Source of the DNA: Rikenellaceae bacterium
Lineage (GTDB): Bacteria > Bacteroidota > Bacteroidia > Bacteroidales > Rikenellaceae
NCBI GenBank assembly: GCA_031286025.1
Contig: JAITVB010000101.1
Location: 1-14,208, forward strand
DNA: 14,208 bases
Direction of reading: 5' to 3'
Position numbers and translations under genes: made by a program. The notes beneath the pieces were generated by a model that made no database searches, was not told the DNA's origin, and saw only the letters and a program-made list of their open reading frames with translations. Shown here one piece after another: positions 1 to 6,957 of this stretch. Numbering within the stretch: position 1 is the first letter of the stretch; every line of letters starts with the position of its first letter.

Positions 1-835
1 CAGCGGCTTTCGGGGCTTCGAAAAGGTACATCTCCCCGGTGCAGCTTTTTTCGCCGACGATAGCCCCGGCGTAGCTGATGGCCGGATGGACACCGCAGCC
101 CGCGACGAGCGAGGGGGCCGTGGCGAGGCCCGCCTGAACGGTGCCGTTGATCTTCCCGGCGGCGTTCCAGTTGGCCGTGGCCGGAGCTATACGGCCCTCT
201 TTCTGGACGTTGTGCAGTTTTATATCTTTGAGTTTGAAATACCCTGTAAACGCGTCGTCACCCGTTACGCTCAGGTCGATGCGCGAAAGCATGCGGTGAA
301 GCCAGATGCCCGAGATACTCGTGCCCTGACCGACGGTAAGGTTCTCTTTCATGCCCCACATCGGGATCAGGTACTTTTTGTCCGCGTCCGCCGGGTTGGT
401 CGCCCAACCCGAGGCAGGCATAGTGGTTGTCAGTTTGGCAAGGGTTTCTTCCCGTCCGTCGCCGGAAGCGATTACCCCGGCATCGTTGAAAACCTTGCGG
501 GCGTTGGCGAATATCATCGCGTCGAACGTCCCCTCGGGCAGGCGCACCGTGAAGGTCTTCTTGCGGATATCGTCCGCATCCGTGGAGATGTTGTTGGCGA
601 ATACGGGATTGCCGACCACCTCGCCGCTGTTCGGATCGAAAAGAAGCATTTCGATCGTTTGGACTTCGTTCTCCTCCCCGTCGCCCAAAGCGCGGGTATC
701 GGGAACGGAACGTCCCGGAATGTTTATGGAGAAGGTTACCTGTCGACCGGTGTCGGGTCGCGTTATCCCTTTCTCATAAGTGCAACCGGAAAGTACCGGA
801 ATGCAGGCGACTGAGGCAAGCAGCATTCTGCGCAT
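1..835 (-). CDS. Fimbrillin-like lipoprotein, pilus accessory or tip subunit (C-terminus outside window)
   Basis: Partial gene of about 278 visible codons running off the left edge. The start at 835 gives a lipoprotein signal, MRRMLLASVACIPVLSGC, with Cys18 as the predicted lipid anchor; an in-frame ATG at 856 would add seven residues (GQIIEY region) and is less likely. After the Cys there is a short linker and a T-R-A motif (Arg48-Ala49), then a beta-rich domain with 'IEMLLFDP' and 'PEGTFDAMIFANA', typical of the N-terminal domain of FimA/Mfa1-type fimbrillins. In Porphyromonas such subunits are exported as lipoproteins and cut at an Arg-Ala bond before polymerising; the site here is inferred. 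It follows the anchor gene by 41 bases on the same strand, so it is probably the third pilus gene of the operon. Tip, accessory or second shaft subunit cannot be told apart without the C-terminus. Confidence 0.72.
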   Translation of the reverse strand, partial: MRRMLLASVACIPVLSGCTYEKGITRPDTGRQVTFSINIPGRSVPDTRALGDGEENEVQTIEMLLFDPNSGEVVGNPVFANNISTDADDIRKKTFTVRLPEGTFDAMIFANARKVFNDAGVIASGDGREETLAKLTTTMPASGWATNPADADKKYLIPMWGMKENLTVGQGTSISGIWLHRMLSRIDLSVTGDDAFTGYFKLKDIKLHNVQKEGRIAPATANWNAAGKINGTVQAGLATAPSLVAGCGVHPAISYAGAIVGEKSCTGEMYLFEAPKAA

Positions 836-876
836 GTATTCTATAATCTGTCCCATATCGTTTTTTATATTATCCG

Positions 877-1809
877 TTACATTTCAGGGCTTACAGCGCC
901 TTCGCTCCATCCCGGCAGATCGACCGTCACCTCGACCCGTATCGTGGCGGGATCCCCTATGTCTTCGCTGAACCTGACGATGACCGGCATGTAGCGCAGC
1001 TTTTTCACATCTATACTTTCGTTCAGCAGTTCCGAAAGCCGGATGTCGGGATGGATCTGTTCGCCATTGCTGTCGGTGATCAGTATCCGGATGGGAGTAT
1101 CCCTGTCGAAAACGGGTATGTTGAACATCCGGTTGTACCCGCCCGCGGAACCGGTATAGGGGGCGTGGCCCTGGTAACTTACCCGTTCGCCGTGCGCGTT
1201 CATGTCGAAGTCGTACCGCGAGGTAAGGTCGGTCACTTCCATCCGGAGCGGTTCCGTCGCATCGCTGCGGGAAACGAGGTCGTACCCCTCGACCGTAACA
1301 TCCAACTTAACGTGCGCGTGGCGCAGTTCGGCGGTCACTTCGACCTCGCCCTGCCCAGGCACGACCACCGTCAGCGGCGTGCCGTTCTCCTTCGGGGCGT
1401 ACCAGAGCGGGTCGCCGTCGTCGAGCGCTCCACCGGCCGGTACCGCCGTCATCGCATGGTTGTGCGTCCTGTCCAACCAGTGTATGTCCTCGTTGACGAC
1501 GATCTGGGAACGGACGGCATTGGCCCATACGATCACGGTATAGGTTCCGGGGTCGAGGTAGAGCCGCTTGCCGGTAAAAATGTTCAATTCGCCTTTGGAT
1601 ATGCTGCTGCGTGAGGCGAGCATACCTTCGCTGTCGTAGACGAACAGTTCGACGCGGTCGACCTCCGTCGGAAATATATCGTTGCCGTCATAGTCTTCCA
1701 GACTGAAATACACCGTCGTATTTACCTTGGGCGGACAGTTCCAGATATCGTCCTTGATACATCCCGTCGCCAACGACGAAATGACAAGCAGCAGATACGA
1801 ATATTTCAT
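877..1809 (-). CDS. Mfa2/FimB-like fimbrial anchor lipoprotein
   Basis: A 310-residue lipoprotein. I chose the ATG at 1809, which starts a compact signal peptide (MKYSYLLLVISSLATGC, Cys17 at the lipobox); an ATG at 1821 is also possible, and the further upstream frame has no signal-like sequence. After the Cys comes 'IKDDIWNCPP', the acidic-Cys pattern of the Mfa2/FimB family, then two beta-sandwich segments with 'VELFVYDSEG' and 'YLDPGTYTVIVWANA'. In Porphyromonas, FimB and Mfa2 sit in the outer membrane, anchor the pilus base and limit its length. The C-terminal 'VEVTVDLPGWSEG' resembles the strand-plus-Trp end of polymerising subunits, so a subunit role is not excluded. It lies downstream of the major pilin and upstream of a third fimbrillin-like gene on the same strand, the usual type V pilus order. 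Confidence 0.82.
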   Translation of the reverse strand: MKYSYLLLVISSLATGCIKDDIWNCPPKVNTTVYFSLEDYDGNDIFPTEVDRVELFVYDSEGMLASRSSISKGELNIFTGKRLYLDPGTYTVIVWANAVRSQIVVNEDIHWLDRTHNHAMTAVPAGGALDDGDPLWYAPKENGTPLTVVVPGQGEVEVTAELRHAHVKLDVTVEGYDLVSRSDATEPLRMEVTDLTSRYDFDMNAHGERVSYQGHAPYTGSAGGYNRMFNIPVFDRDTPIRILITDSNGEQIHPDIRLSELLNESIDVKKLRYMPVIVRFSEDIGDPATIRVEVTVDLPGWSEGAVSPEM

Positions 1810-1888
1810 GGAATGTCTCATTGTTAAATTTCTATTTGTCGCGCCGCCGCCCGGTTCCATGACGCGGGCGATCGTCGTCGCCGTTAGT

Positions 1889-1918
1889 GCCCCGCGGGGG
1901 CATCACCCCCCGCAGGGC
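1889..1918 (-). other. Strong GC hairpin between pilin and anchor genes
   Basis: An inverted repeat with arms GCCC+GCGGGGG (1889-1900) and CCCCCGC+GGGC (1907-1918): eleven G-C pairs, one internal C/A mismatch and a six-base loop. On the transcribed (minus) strand it begins 15 bases after the pilin stop codon and about 80 bases before the anchor start. No U-run follows it, so it is more likely a 3' stabiliser or partial attenuator that keeps pilin mRNA above anchor mRNA than a full terminator. That role is inferred. Confidence 0.6.
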
Positions 1919-1933
1919 TGTGTTGCGGATCTG

Positions 1934-3007
1934 TTACAGGTTGGGAGTGACTGTTGTTTCGTCCCATTCAGCCTGTTGGATGGTCACGTTGACGGCAAAG
2001 GGGGTAACACCCGGCTCCGGGGCCAGATGCTCGGGACTGATCGTCAGCGCACCGGCACCGATCGTGTAGATCATACCTCCGGCAAGCGTGGTGACGGGAG
2101 TGGTGCCGTTGTTGAAGCCGTTTATGGTAATGAACCGGGTGCCGAGAGTGTTGCCGTTGGCTTCCACACCAGTCAACTTGATGATGATCTGCGGAGTGGG
2201 CGAGGTGAAGAGGTTGTAGCCCCAGACCGCACCGCCGTCGGGAGTCACGGTCGCCGCGATGCTTTCGGTGAACGCGTCGTAAACATAGCCGCCCAGTGCG
2301 GAGGTGAAGGGGCTGCCCGATGCGTCGACCACATAGTGGCTCGCGGTGCTACTGGCGCTCAGTGTGCCCACCACGCCTCCGTCGAGCTCCATCGCGGAGT
2401 AGAAGCCGTTGATGAAGATACCGGCCACACTACCCGTCATATTCTCGAACTTGAGGTCCGTGATCTGGATACGCGAAACGTTGGTCGCAAGCACGATGGA
2501 CGCGGACCTTGAATCCCCGCTACCCGTAAGGTCGGCGTCGTCCACGCAGGTTACCGTGGTGTAAACACTCTGATCGGCCACGGCCATCTGTTTATCCAGG
2601 TATGCCGCCATGCTGCCGGCCACTGCGGGTGCGGGCGAAATGGTTTTCTTATTGGCGATCAGGTAAACCTTGACGGAGCTTCCGGGAACTTTCGGAAGAG
2701 AGACCGAAGCCAGATCGCCATTGCTGATGTTCTTGCCGCCCGTGGCGATATCGGAGGCGGCGTTGGAGATCGTGTAGACGTCGGTGATCGCGCCGCTGCC
2801 GTTAACGAAACAGAGGTAGCCGTCTTCGATGGCGATCTTCGTTCCGCCGTCTGCCTTCGCTCCGGTAGCACGGGAAGTCGGGGCGTTCGCGAAGCTGAGC
2901 TTCACCTGAAAATCCTCGGCGGGAGGGGCGTTTTCACCGCCATCCTTCGAGCAGGAGGCGAGGATCATCGCTGCCGCGATAGCGCTCGTTAACAAAATCT
3001 TTTTCAT
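1934..3007 (-). CDS. Major fimbrillin (type V pilin) lipoprotein
   Basis: A 357-residue protein with a lipoprotein signal (MKKILLTSAIAAAMILASC, Cys19). A short disordered linker follows, then 'SFANAPTSRATGA' with Arg46-Ala47, at the position where P. gingivalis FimA is cut by arginine-specific protease during assembly. The remainder is a beta-rich, Ala/Gly/Ser/Thr-rich protein with 'VYLIANKK' in domain 1. It ends in an amphipathic strand, 'FAVNVTIQQAEWDETTV' (about 337-353), matching the C-terminal donor strand that locks type V subunits together. Size, signal and both ends fit a shaft pilin of the FimA/Mfa1 superfamily. Its promoter lies at the end of the AraC gene, and anchor and accessory genes follow. 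A cell-surface adhesive pilus is the likely product. The Arg-specific protease is not in the window. Confidence 0.83.
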   Translation of the reverse strand: MKKILLTSAIAAAMILASCSKDGGENAPPAEDFQVKLSFANAPTSRATGAKADGGTKIAIEDGYLCFVNGSGAITDVYTISNAASDIATGGKNISNGDLASVSLPKVPGSSVKVYLIANKKTISPAPAVAGSMAAYLDKQMAVADQSVYTTVTCVDDADLTGSGDSRSASIVLATNVSRIQITDLKFENMTGSVAGIFINGFYSAMELDGGVVGTLSASSTASHYVVDASGSPFTSALGGYVYDAFTESIAATVTPDGGAVWGYNLFTSPTPQIIIKLTGVEANGNTLGTRFITINGFNNGTTPVTTLAGGMIYTIGAGALTISPEHLAPEPGVTPFAVNVTIQQAEWDETTVTPNL

Positions 3008-3110
3008 GTTTAAACAATTAATGGTTAATAAAAAATGTGTGTTATGTCTGTGTTGTGTGTTGTGTGTGCGCGTAACTGCTGTGTTTTTTGTCCGTGTCTG
3101 TCCGTGGCAA
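3008..3110 (-). promoter_or_regulatory. TG/CA-rich 5' leader of the pilin gene
   Basis: The 103 bases before the pilin start are unlike the flanking genes. The plus strand has repeated TGTG/TGTTG units (about 3037-3084), so the mRNA leader would be CA-rich and nearly free of G and of pairing. An A/T-rich stretch lies right before the ATG, as is common for Bacteroidetes translation initiation without a Shine-Dalgarno sequence. The repeats are imperfect, so slipped-strand length variation is possible but not shown. Confidence 0.4.
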
Positions 3111-3118
3111 CAAAGCTA
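3111..3118 (-). promoter_or_regulatory. Candidate -7 box for the pilin operon
   Basis: The minus strand reads TAGCTTTG, an exact match to the Bacteroidetes -7 consensus TAnnTTTG. The TAG of this box is also the stop codon of the AraC gene. I see no TTTG -33 element 19-21 bases upstream, which fits a promoter needing an activator, and the activator is plausibly the adjacent AraC protein (inference). Transcription would begin about 100 bases before the pilin start. Confidence 0.45.
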
Positions 3119-4060
3119 CTTCGGACCCCTCGGAGCGACGTCATTGCGAGCCGCCGCCTCTCCGGCGGTCGGCGCCGGTCCGATCTTATCGACAACCATA
3201 CCTTTCCTCATCGCACCGGGTGTTTCGCCGAAATTCATGCGGCAGTAACGGATGAAGTTCGTCAACGAGAAACCGTGCGTTATGGCTATCTCGCCCAAAG
3301 GCATGCGGCTGCTGCATATATCGTTGTAGATGCACTCCTTTCGGCGCTCCTGAAGCCACGGGCCGGGGTTTTCACCGAACACTCTCTGGAAGTTCTGGGT
3401 AAATTGCCGCTCGGTCATGTGGAGAGCACCGGACAGTTTGTTGACGGTCCGACACTCCATCCATCTTCCCAGAACCTGATCGGTAAACGTCACGTCTGAA
3501 CTGGCCACGGTCGAGTAGAAATACATGTATTCTTCCTGCGGATAGTAGACTTGGATCATGGCCAATAACATGGCCGCCAGGTGTTTGGCGAAATTGTTGC
3601 ACTTGAGCCCGTCGCGCTCGGTCTGCACCACACCGTCGATAAAGTGGCGTATGCGCGCATTCATTTGCAACGGATAGATGCTTTTCTCGATATCGCCCGC
3701 CGAAATATTGCCGGAGAGACGCTGCAAACGGAACGTGCGGCATTCGGGCAACTTATCTACATAGTCGCTTAATCGAAACGTCAACACAGTGGTACCCTCC
3801 AATGCTTCCCACAGTATATTCGTGGAGATGGGCAGGAAGACGAACTCGCCGGAACGGACGACGACGGTCGTGCTCAATAAGCCCGAGATCGTGTATCTCG
3901 CGGCGCCGCGAAGAATGAATATGATATGGTGGGATGACAACCGGGATAAACCCGTCTCTCCCCGATTGATTTTCTTCAGGGATATCGTCTGCTTGTCTCC
4001 TTTATGGTAGCAGATACAATCCTTATGTATGTTCGCATGTTGCAGTATAGTCGGCATCAT
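3116..4060 (-). CDS. AraC-family transcriptional regulator of the pilus locus
   Basis: A 314-residue protein. The first 110 or so residues are beta-rich and cupin-like ('HHIIFILRGAARYTISG', 'SGEFVFLPIST'), as in AraC sensor domains. The C-terminus has the two helix-turn-helix motifs: the first about residues 207-226 ('VNKLSGALHMTERQFTQNFQ'), the second about 255-277 ('LGEIAITHGFSLTNFIRYCR') followed by the family-typical 'NFGETPGAMRK'. A tail of about 28 residues after this is Gly/Ala-rich and probably unstructured. The gene lies immediately upstream of the pilin and is read in the same direction, so it most likely activates the pilus operon and perhaps itself. Two start codons are adjacent (4060 and 4057). 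The effector is unknown. Confidence 0.88.
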   Translation of the reverse strand: MMPTILQHANIHKDCICYHKGDKQTISLKKINRGETGLSRLSSHHIIFILRGAARYTISGLLSTTVVVRSGEFVFLPISTNILWEALEGTTVLTFRLSDYVDKLPECRTFRLQRLSGNISAGDIEKSIYPLQMNARIRHFIDGVVQTERDGLKCNNFAKHLAAMLLAMIQVYYPQEEYMYFYSTVASSDVTFTDQVLGRWMECRTVNKLSGALHMTERQFTQNFQRVFGENPGPWLQERRKECIYNDICSSRMPLGEIAITHGFSLTNFIRYCRMNFGETPGAMRKGMVVDKIGPAPTAGEAAARNDVAPRGPK

Positions 4061-4111
4061 TTCGTTTTAAAGTCCAGTGCAAAGAAAAGCATATTTTCCG
4101 TAACAAAAAAG

Positions 4112-4146
4112 TTTTTATATTCATCAACGTGTTTTTTATATTCATC
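4112..4146 (-). repeat. Tandem 14-base direct repeat, 21-base period, upstream of the AraC gene
   Basis: The plus strand carries TTTTTATATTCATC at 4112-4125 and again, identically, at 4133-4146, exactly 21 bases apart. AraC-family activators typically contact two direct half-sites about two helical turns (21 bases) apart. The repeats lie 52-86 bases upstream of the regulator's start and just upstream of a weak promoter-like region (TTTCTTTG on the minus strand at 4080-4087). An autoregulatory operator is the simplest reading. Confidence 0.5.
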
Positions 4147-4402
4147 TTGTTTGAATTCGTGCGGTATCTATGCTGAGGGGGGATTTATTTTCGCGCATTT
4201 TGTATTTAATTATCTTGCTGATGGTTATTTCCGTCCTTTATTATGATAAATAATTATCGTACCGTTGTTTTACATTCAGTTATAATACAAAAATATTCCC
4301 GACGGCGGCGTGCGGAAAGTAAAATTGCCGAGCTCTGATGAACATGCCGTAAGCAAATCTTAACTATGGGTCCGGATGTTAAAGAGGGATGGAGGTTTGG
4401 GG

Positions 4403-4425
4403 TTGGCGATGCTTCGCGTTGCCAA
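4403..4425. repeat. 10-base-pair stem-loop
   Basis: The sequence from 4403 to 4425 folds on itself with ten pairs (two of them G-U as RNA) around a three-base TTC loop. No T-run follows on either strand, so it is not an ordinary intrinsic terminator. Confidence 0.45.
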
Positions 4426-4474
4426 GAGTAAATTCGAGCCTATCGATTGTTTTGGACATGCCTGAACACGAACA

Positions 4475-4509
4475 GGGGGGGCGTAACCTTGTTACGGCTC
4501 CCCCCCCCC
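4475..4509. repeat. G7/C10 stem-loop with homopolymer tracts
   Basis: Seven G (4475-4481), then CGTAAC (4482-4487), loop CTT, GTTACG (4491-4496), three unpaired bases, and ten C (4500-4509). The arms are complementary and would form a very stable hairpin. The C10 tract is long enough to be prone to slippage or to sequencing and assembly error. Confidence 0.5.
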
Positions 4510-4806
4510 TGTCAAAAACGTATTATTCTACCAAACGAGCAAAGGGACAGGCTGAAACTCTCCAAACAGCCCGAATGATAATAGGCAAGGTAGATACGAT
4601 TTCACCAAAAAATATTACCTCTGTCGAAGTTGTAAATAATAATTAAAAAACCAACCGGTATAATAATTGAAAAGTCTACCAGTTTGAGGTATTCTGTGGC
4701 TTTTTGTATGGCCACAGGAGAAGTGCGGTTGCAATGCGCAAGACAGATTGTATAACTTCCGTCTCTTAAGAAGATGGCCGAGGTCGGTTTATTTTTCTCA
4801 TTTAAG

Positions 4807-5802
4807 TCACTCGGGTATTTTTATGGTAAGATCGGAAAGGGTAAGTTCCATCGCGACATCCGGCAATTCCATGTGGTATATGATATGGGTTGGGACACTG
4901 ACCTCTGGTATGCGCGGCTTTTTGTTCGTAAACGTCCTGAAATCGGCCGAAACAGTTCCTGTATAAGACCACCTGTCATCCCGTTTCGAAACGGTTTGGT
5001 AACGAATTGTTTCGATTCGCTTGGTCTTTGCGTTGACGGTAAAAAGGTACTGATGATTATAATCCAGATTAGGGGATGAATAGGCATAGCGGAAATAGTG
5101 CCGTCCATTCTCGAACCCCAGATAAGACATTCCCGAGTATGGCCCCCGACGATAATGCTCGTTGCCCAGATGCCCGATAGTCCGGCAAGTCATACTAAAG
5201 ACTGAAGGAATACTGTGAGATAACAGCGTGTCGAGGCGGGTCGTATCGTCCGATGTTTGTATCTGGGGCGGAAGATTAAAGTGGTATTTTATAAAATTTC
5301 CCCGGTGGGTCCGGGTTTCGAGGGGAACATGATTTTCCATAACAAAACTGCCGACTGCAGACCTCGATGCACCATCGGCAAAATACGCAGCGATCGAAAA
5401 CCGTCCATCGACCGTACAGTCGTAGATAAAGAAAGCCTCCTGTAAGGCGTACTTCCGGAAGGCTCTCCAACCGGAGCCGTCGAGCGCATTGACACTAATA
5501 GGAACGATGGTATAAGAAAGTTCGTCGATCAGGGTCAACACACATTCCCGGATCGCCCCGTCGTAGGTCACATAGGCCGGCGTCATCCCGATATAGGTCG
5601 AAGAAACCACGTAGCCTTTTTTCAATTCGAAAGCCGGGATCGTTGTTTTGCCCAACGAGTCGGTAATGGCCAGTTGAACGTCATTCACATAAACGTTGGC
5701 ATATGGCAGCGGGCCGTTTTTATCGCGGACCGAAACACGAAAGTCCTGCGCAGCCGAGGTGGCGGACAGAAAGGCAAAGAAGAGCACAAAGAAAGATTTC
5801 AT
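4807..5802 (-). CDS. Secreted carboxypeptidase-regulatory-like domain protein
   Basis: A 331-residue protein starting at the ATG at 5802, which gives a clean signal peptide (MKSFFVLFFAFLSATSAAQ, likely cut after Ala18). An upstream in-frame start would add ten non-hydrophobic residues and is unlikely. Residues about 20-100 ('FRVSVRDKNGPLPYANVYV', 'TDSLGKTTIP', 'STYIGMTP') are a carboxypeptidase-D regulatory-like (CarbopepD_reg_2) beta domain, common at the start of Bacteroidetes surface proteins. The remaining 230 residues are rich in Tyr, Arg and Thr, have no membrane segment, and belong to no family I can name; such proteins are usually annotated only by the first domain. Location is periplasm or outer-membrane surface. 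It is monocistronic, and its 5' flank contains a large palindrome. Confidence 0.72.
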   Translation of the reverse strand: MKSFFVLFFAFLSATSAAQDFRVSVRDKNGPLPYANVYVNDVQLAITDSLGKTTIPAFELKKGYVVSSTYIGMTPAYVTYDGAIRECVLTLIDELSYTIVPISVNALDGSGWRAFRKYALQEAFFIYDCTVDGRFSIAAYFADGASRSAVGSFVMENHVPLETRTHRGNFIKYHFNLPPQIQTSDDTTRLDTLLSHSIPSVFSMTCRTIGHLGNEHYRRGPYSGMSYLGFENGRHYFRYAYSSPNLDYNHQYLFTVNAKTKRIETIRYQTVSKRDDRWSYTGTVSADFRTFTNKKPRIPEVSVPTHIIYHMELPDVAMELTLSDLTIKIPE

Positions 5803-5817
5803 CGGCTTGGGGATTAA

Positions 5818-5846
5818 GTGCGTCCGCAACAACGTTGCAGACGCAC
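5818..5846. repeat. 29-base imperfect palindrome before the regulatory-like protein gene
   Basis: Arms GTGCGTC+GCAAC (5818-5830) and GTTGC+GACGCAC (5834-5846), with one C/A mismatch and an AAC loop. It sits 16 bases upstream of the start at 5802, so it is either in the 5' leader (masking initiation) or an operator. It also marks the boundary between the GC-richer gene and the AT-rich island. Confidence 0.5.
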
Positions 5847-5905
5847 GGATAAAGTCAAAATTGAATTACAAAAAAGACAATTGTTGTTACAATCACTTTT
5901 AGTGC

Positions 5906-6802
5906 TTGTTTGAAAATTTTAGACTAATAAATGACCGGATATCCGCAGATAACAGATTTCTCCGTATTTTCAAGGTTTTCAGGCCACAAGGAATTAAAGG
6001 GCATTGTCATAGCAATCTGACCAATAACCAATACGAAACAATATTACGAATAATTGGCGACAAATGCAAACGCCGACGTTCTTTGAGAGAGGTTTTAGCT
6101 TCCATTCCGAAAGAAGAAAAACTAATCATCATCGCTACGGGAAAGTATATTGGAGAAGGCTTCGATTATCCGCGTTTGGACACCTTATTCCTTGCTTCTC
6201 CAATCGCATGGAAAGGAACATTGGCACAATATGCAGGACGGCTACACCGGGAATACCCGGGCAAACAGGATGTGATAGTCTATGATTATGTAGATATTCA
6301 CATCCCTGTTTTGGAACGGATGTATCATAAACGACTAACCGGATATGCCCAAATCGGATACAAAACATTATCTTCAAAGAATGAGCCGGATAAAATCAGT
6401 ATGATTTACGACAACGATGCTTTTGTACCGGCTATAAAAACCGATTTTGCAGAAGCAAAGCAAGAAATCCTAATAGTAAGTCCATACATTCGGAAGAGAC
6501 AGATTAACATCGTATTGGAATGGTTGAAAGTACCTTTGCAGGCAAAACTGCCAATCACTATTATCACCCGCCCGATAGAATCATACAAGGAGCAAGAGCC
6601 GATAAGAAAGTGTATTGAACTGCTCCAATCCAAATTAACTGTGATACAACAGCCGGACACCTATCAGAAATTCATAGTGATAGATAATCGTCTTGTTTGG
6701 TATGGAGGAATCAACCTCTTTGATTTTGGTAGTTCAGATGATACTGCCATGAGGTTGGAATCAAGAGAATTAGTTGCGGAATTAGAGGCTTATATCAAGT
6801 AG
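5906..6802 (+). pseudogene. C-terminal fragment of an SF2 helicase/PLD-like nuclease protein (defence or conflict-system type)
   Basis: A 298-codon open frame that begins just after a stop codon (5900-5902) with only TTG available and no ATG for 165 codons, so it is the 3' part of a larger gene. Residues about 70-155 are the second RecA-like half of a superfamily 2 helicase, with motif V 'GEGFDYP' (83-89) and motif VI 'QYAGRLHR' (108-115). The Walker A and DExx motifs are missing. Residues about 185-298 are a phospholipase-D-like domain: 'QEILIVSPYI', then 'YQKFIVID' (253-260) and 'WYGGIN' (265-270). The HKD histidine is replaced by Tyr253, encoded TAT at 6662-6664. Intact relatives in Bacteroidetes are long helicase-nuclease proteins, some with an archaeo-eukaryotic primase domain (TOTE type). 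Residues 1-50 match nothing I know. Its coding sequence is more AT-rich than neighbouring genes, consistent with transfer. Confidence 0.78.
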
Positions 6803-6957
6803 AGATTGTGGCATTTTGATAGAAAAACGATTTTCTTTATATAACTGGCATGGGAATCGAAGATTTATATGTAAGTTTGCTCCCGTAAGTCGTTCTTTGT
6901 ACATCATGCAAAATGAGGTGATAAACAGAAAGTCGCTCGTTTCTAAATCGTTACCTG
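6803..6957. other. AT-rich spacer between the two island remnants
   Basis: The helicase fragment and the recombinase converge here. I see a weak hairpin after the helicase stop (AGAAAA/TTTTCT near 6822-6837) and no coding signal. The missing 3' end of the recombinase should lie here but is not readable in any minus-strand frame, so sequence has been deleted or replaced. Confidence 0.4.

Larger units (their letters stand above)
4061..4806. other. AT-rich intergenic region without a convincing gene
   Basis: About 750 bases with no protein I recognise. It contains the AraC upstream repeats, a perfect hairpin near 4403-4425, a G-run/C-run stem-loop at 4475-4509, and a 7-base-pair hairpin (CTGTGGC 4694-4700, GCCACAG 4711-4717). 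The 85-codon open frame at 4389-4646 has no visible ribosome entry signal and runs through both of the first two hairpins. Its last 20 codons look faintly like a TonB plug domain, so it may be gene debris. Confidence 0.5.

Noticed and set aside
86..814. 242-codon open frame on the plus strand
   Set aside because: Arg/Gly-rich antisense of the partial fimbrillin gene. The minus strand has a lipobox and a fimbrillin-like domain.
3020..3090. CRISPR-like or tandem repeat array
   Set aside because: The TG units are short and irregular with no spacer structure. No CRISPR array or cas gene is present in the window.
4480..4520. Second copy of ssrA sequence (TTTTTGACAGG on the minus strand, like the tmRNA 5' end)
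   Set aside because: The match is about ten bases, from the wrong end of ssrA, and does not extend. Chance is more likely than an attachment-site duplicate.
5906..6802. An active novel defence system
   Set aside because: Helicase motifs I-III, any primase domain, a start codon and the HKD histidine are all missing, and no partner gene is intact nearby.
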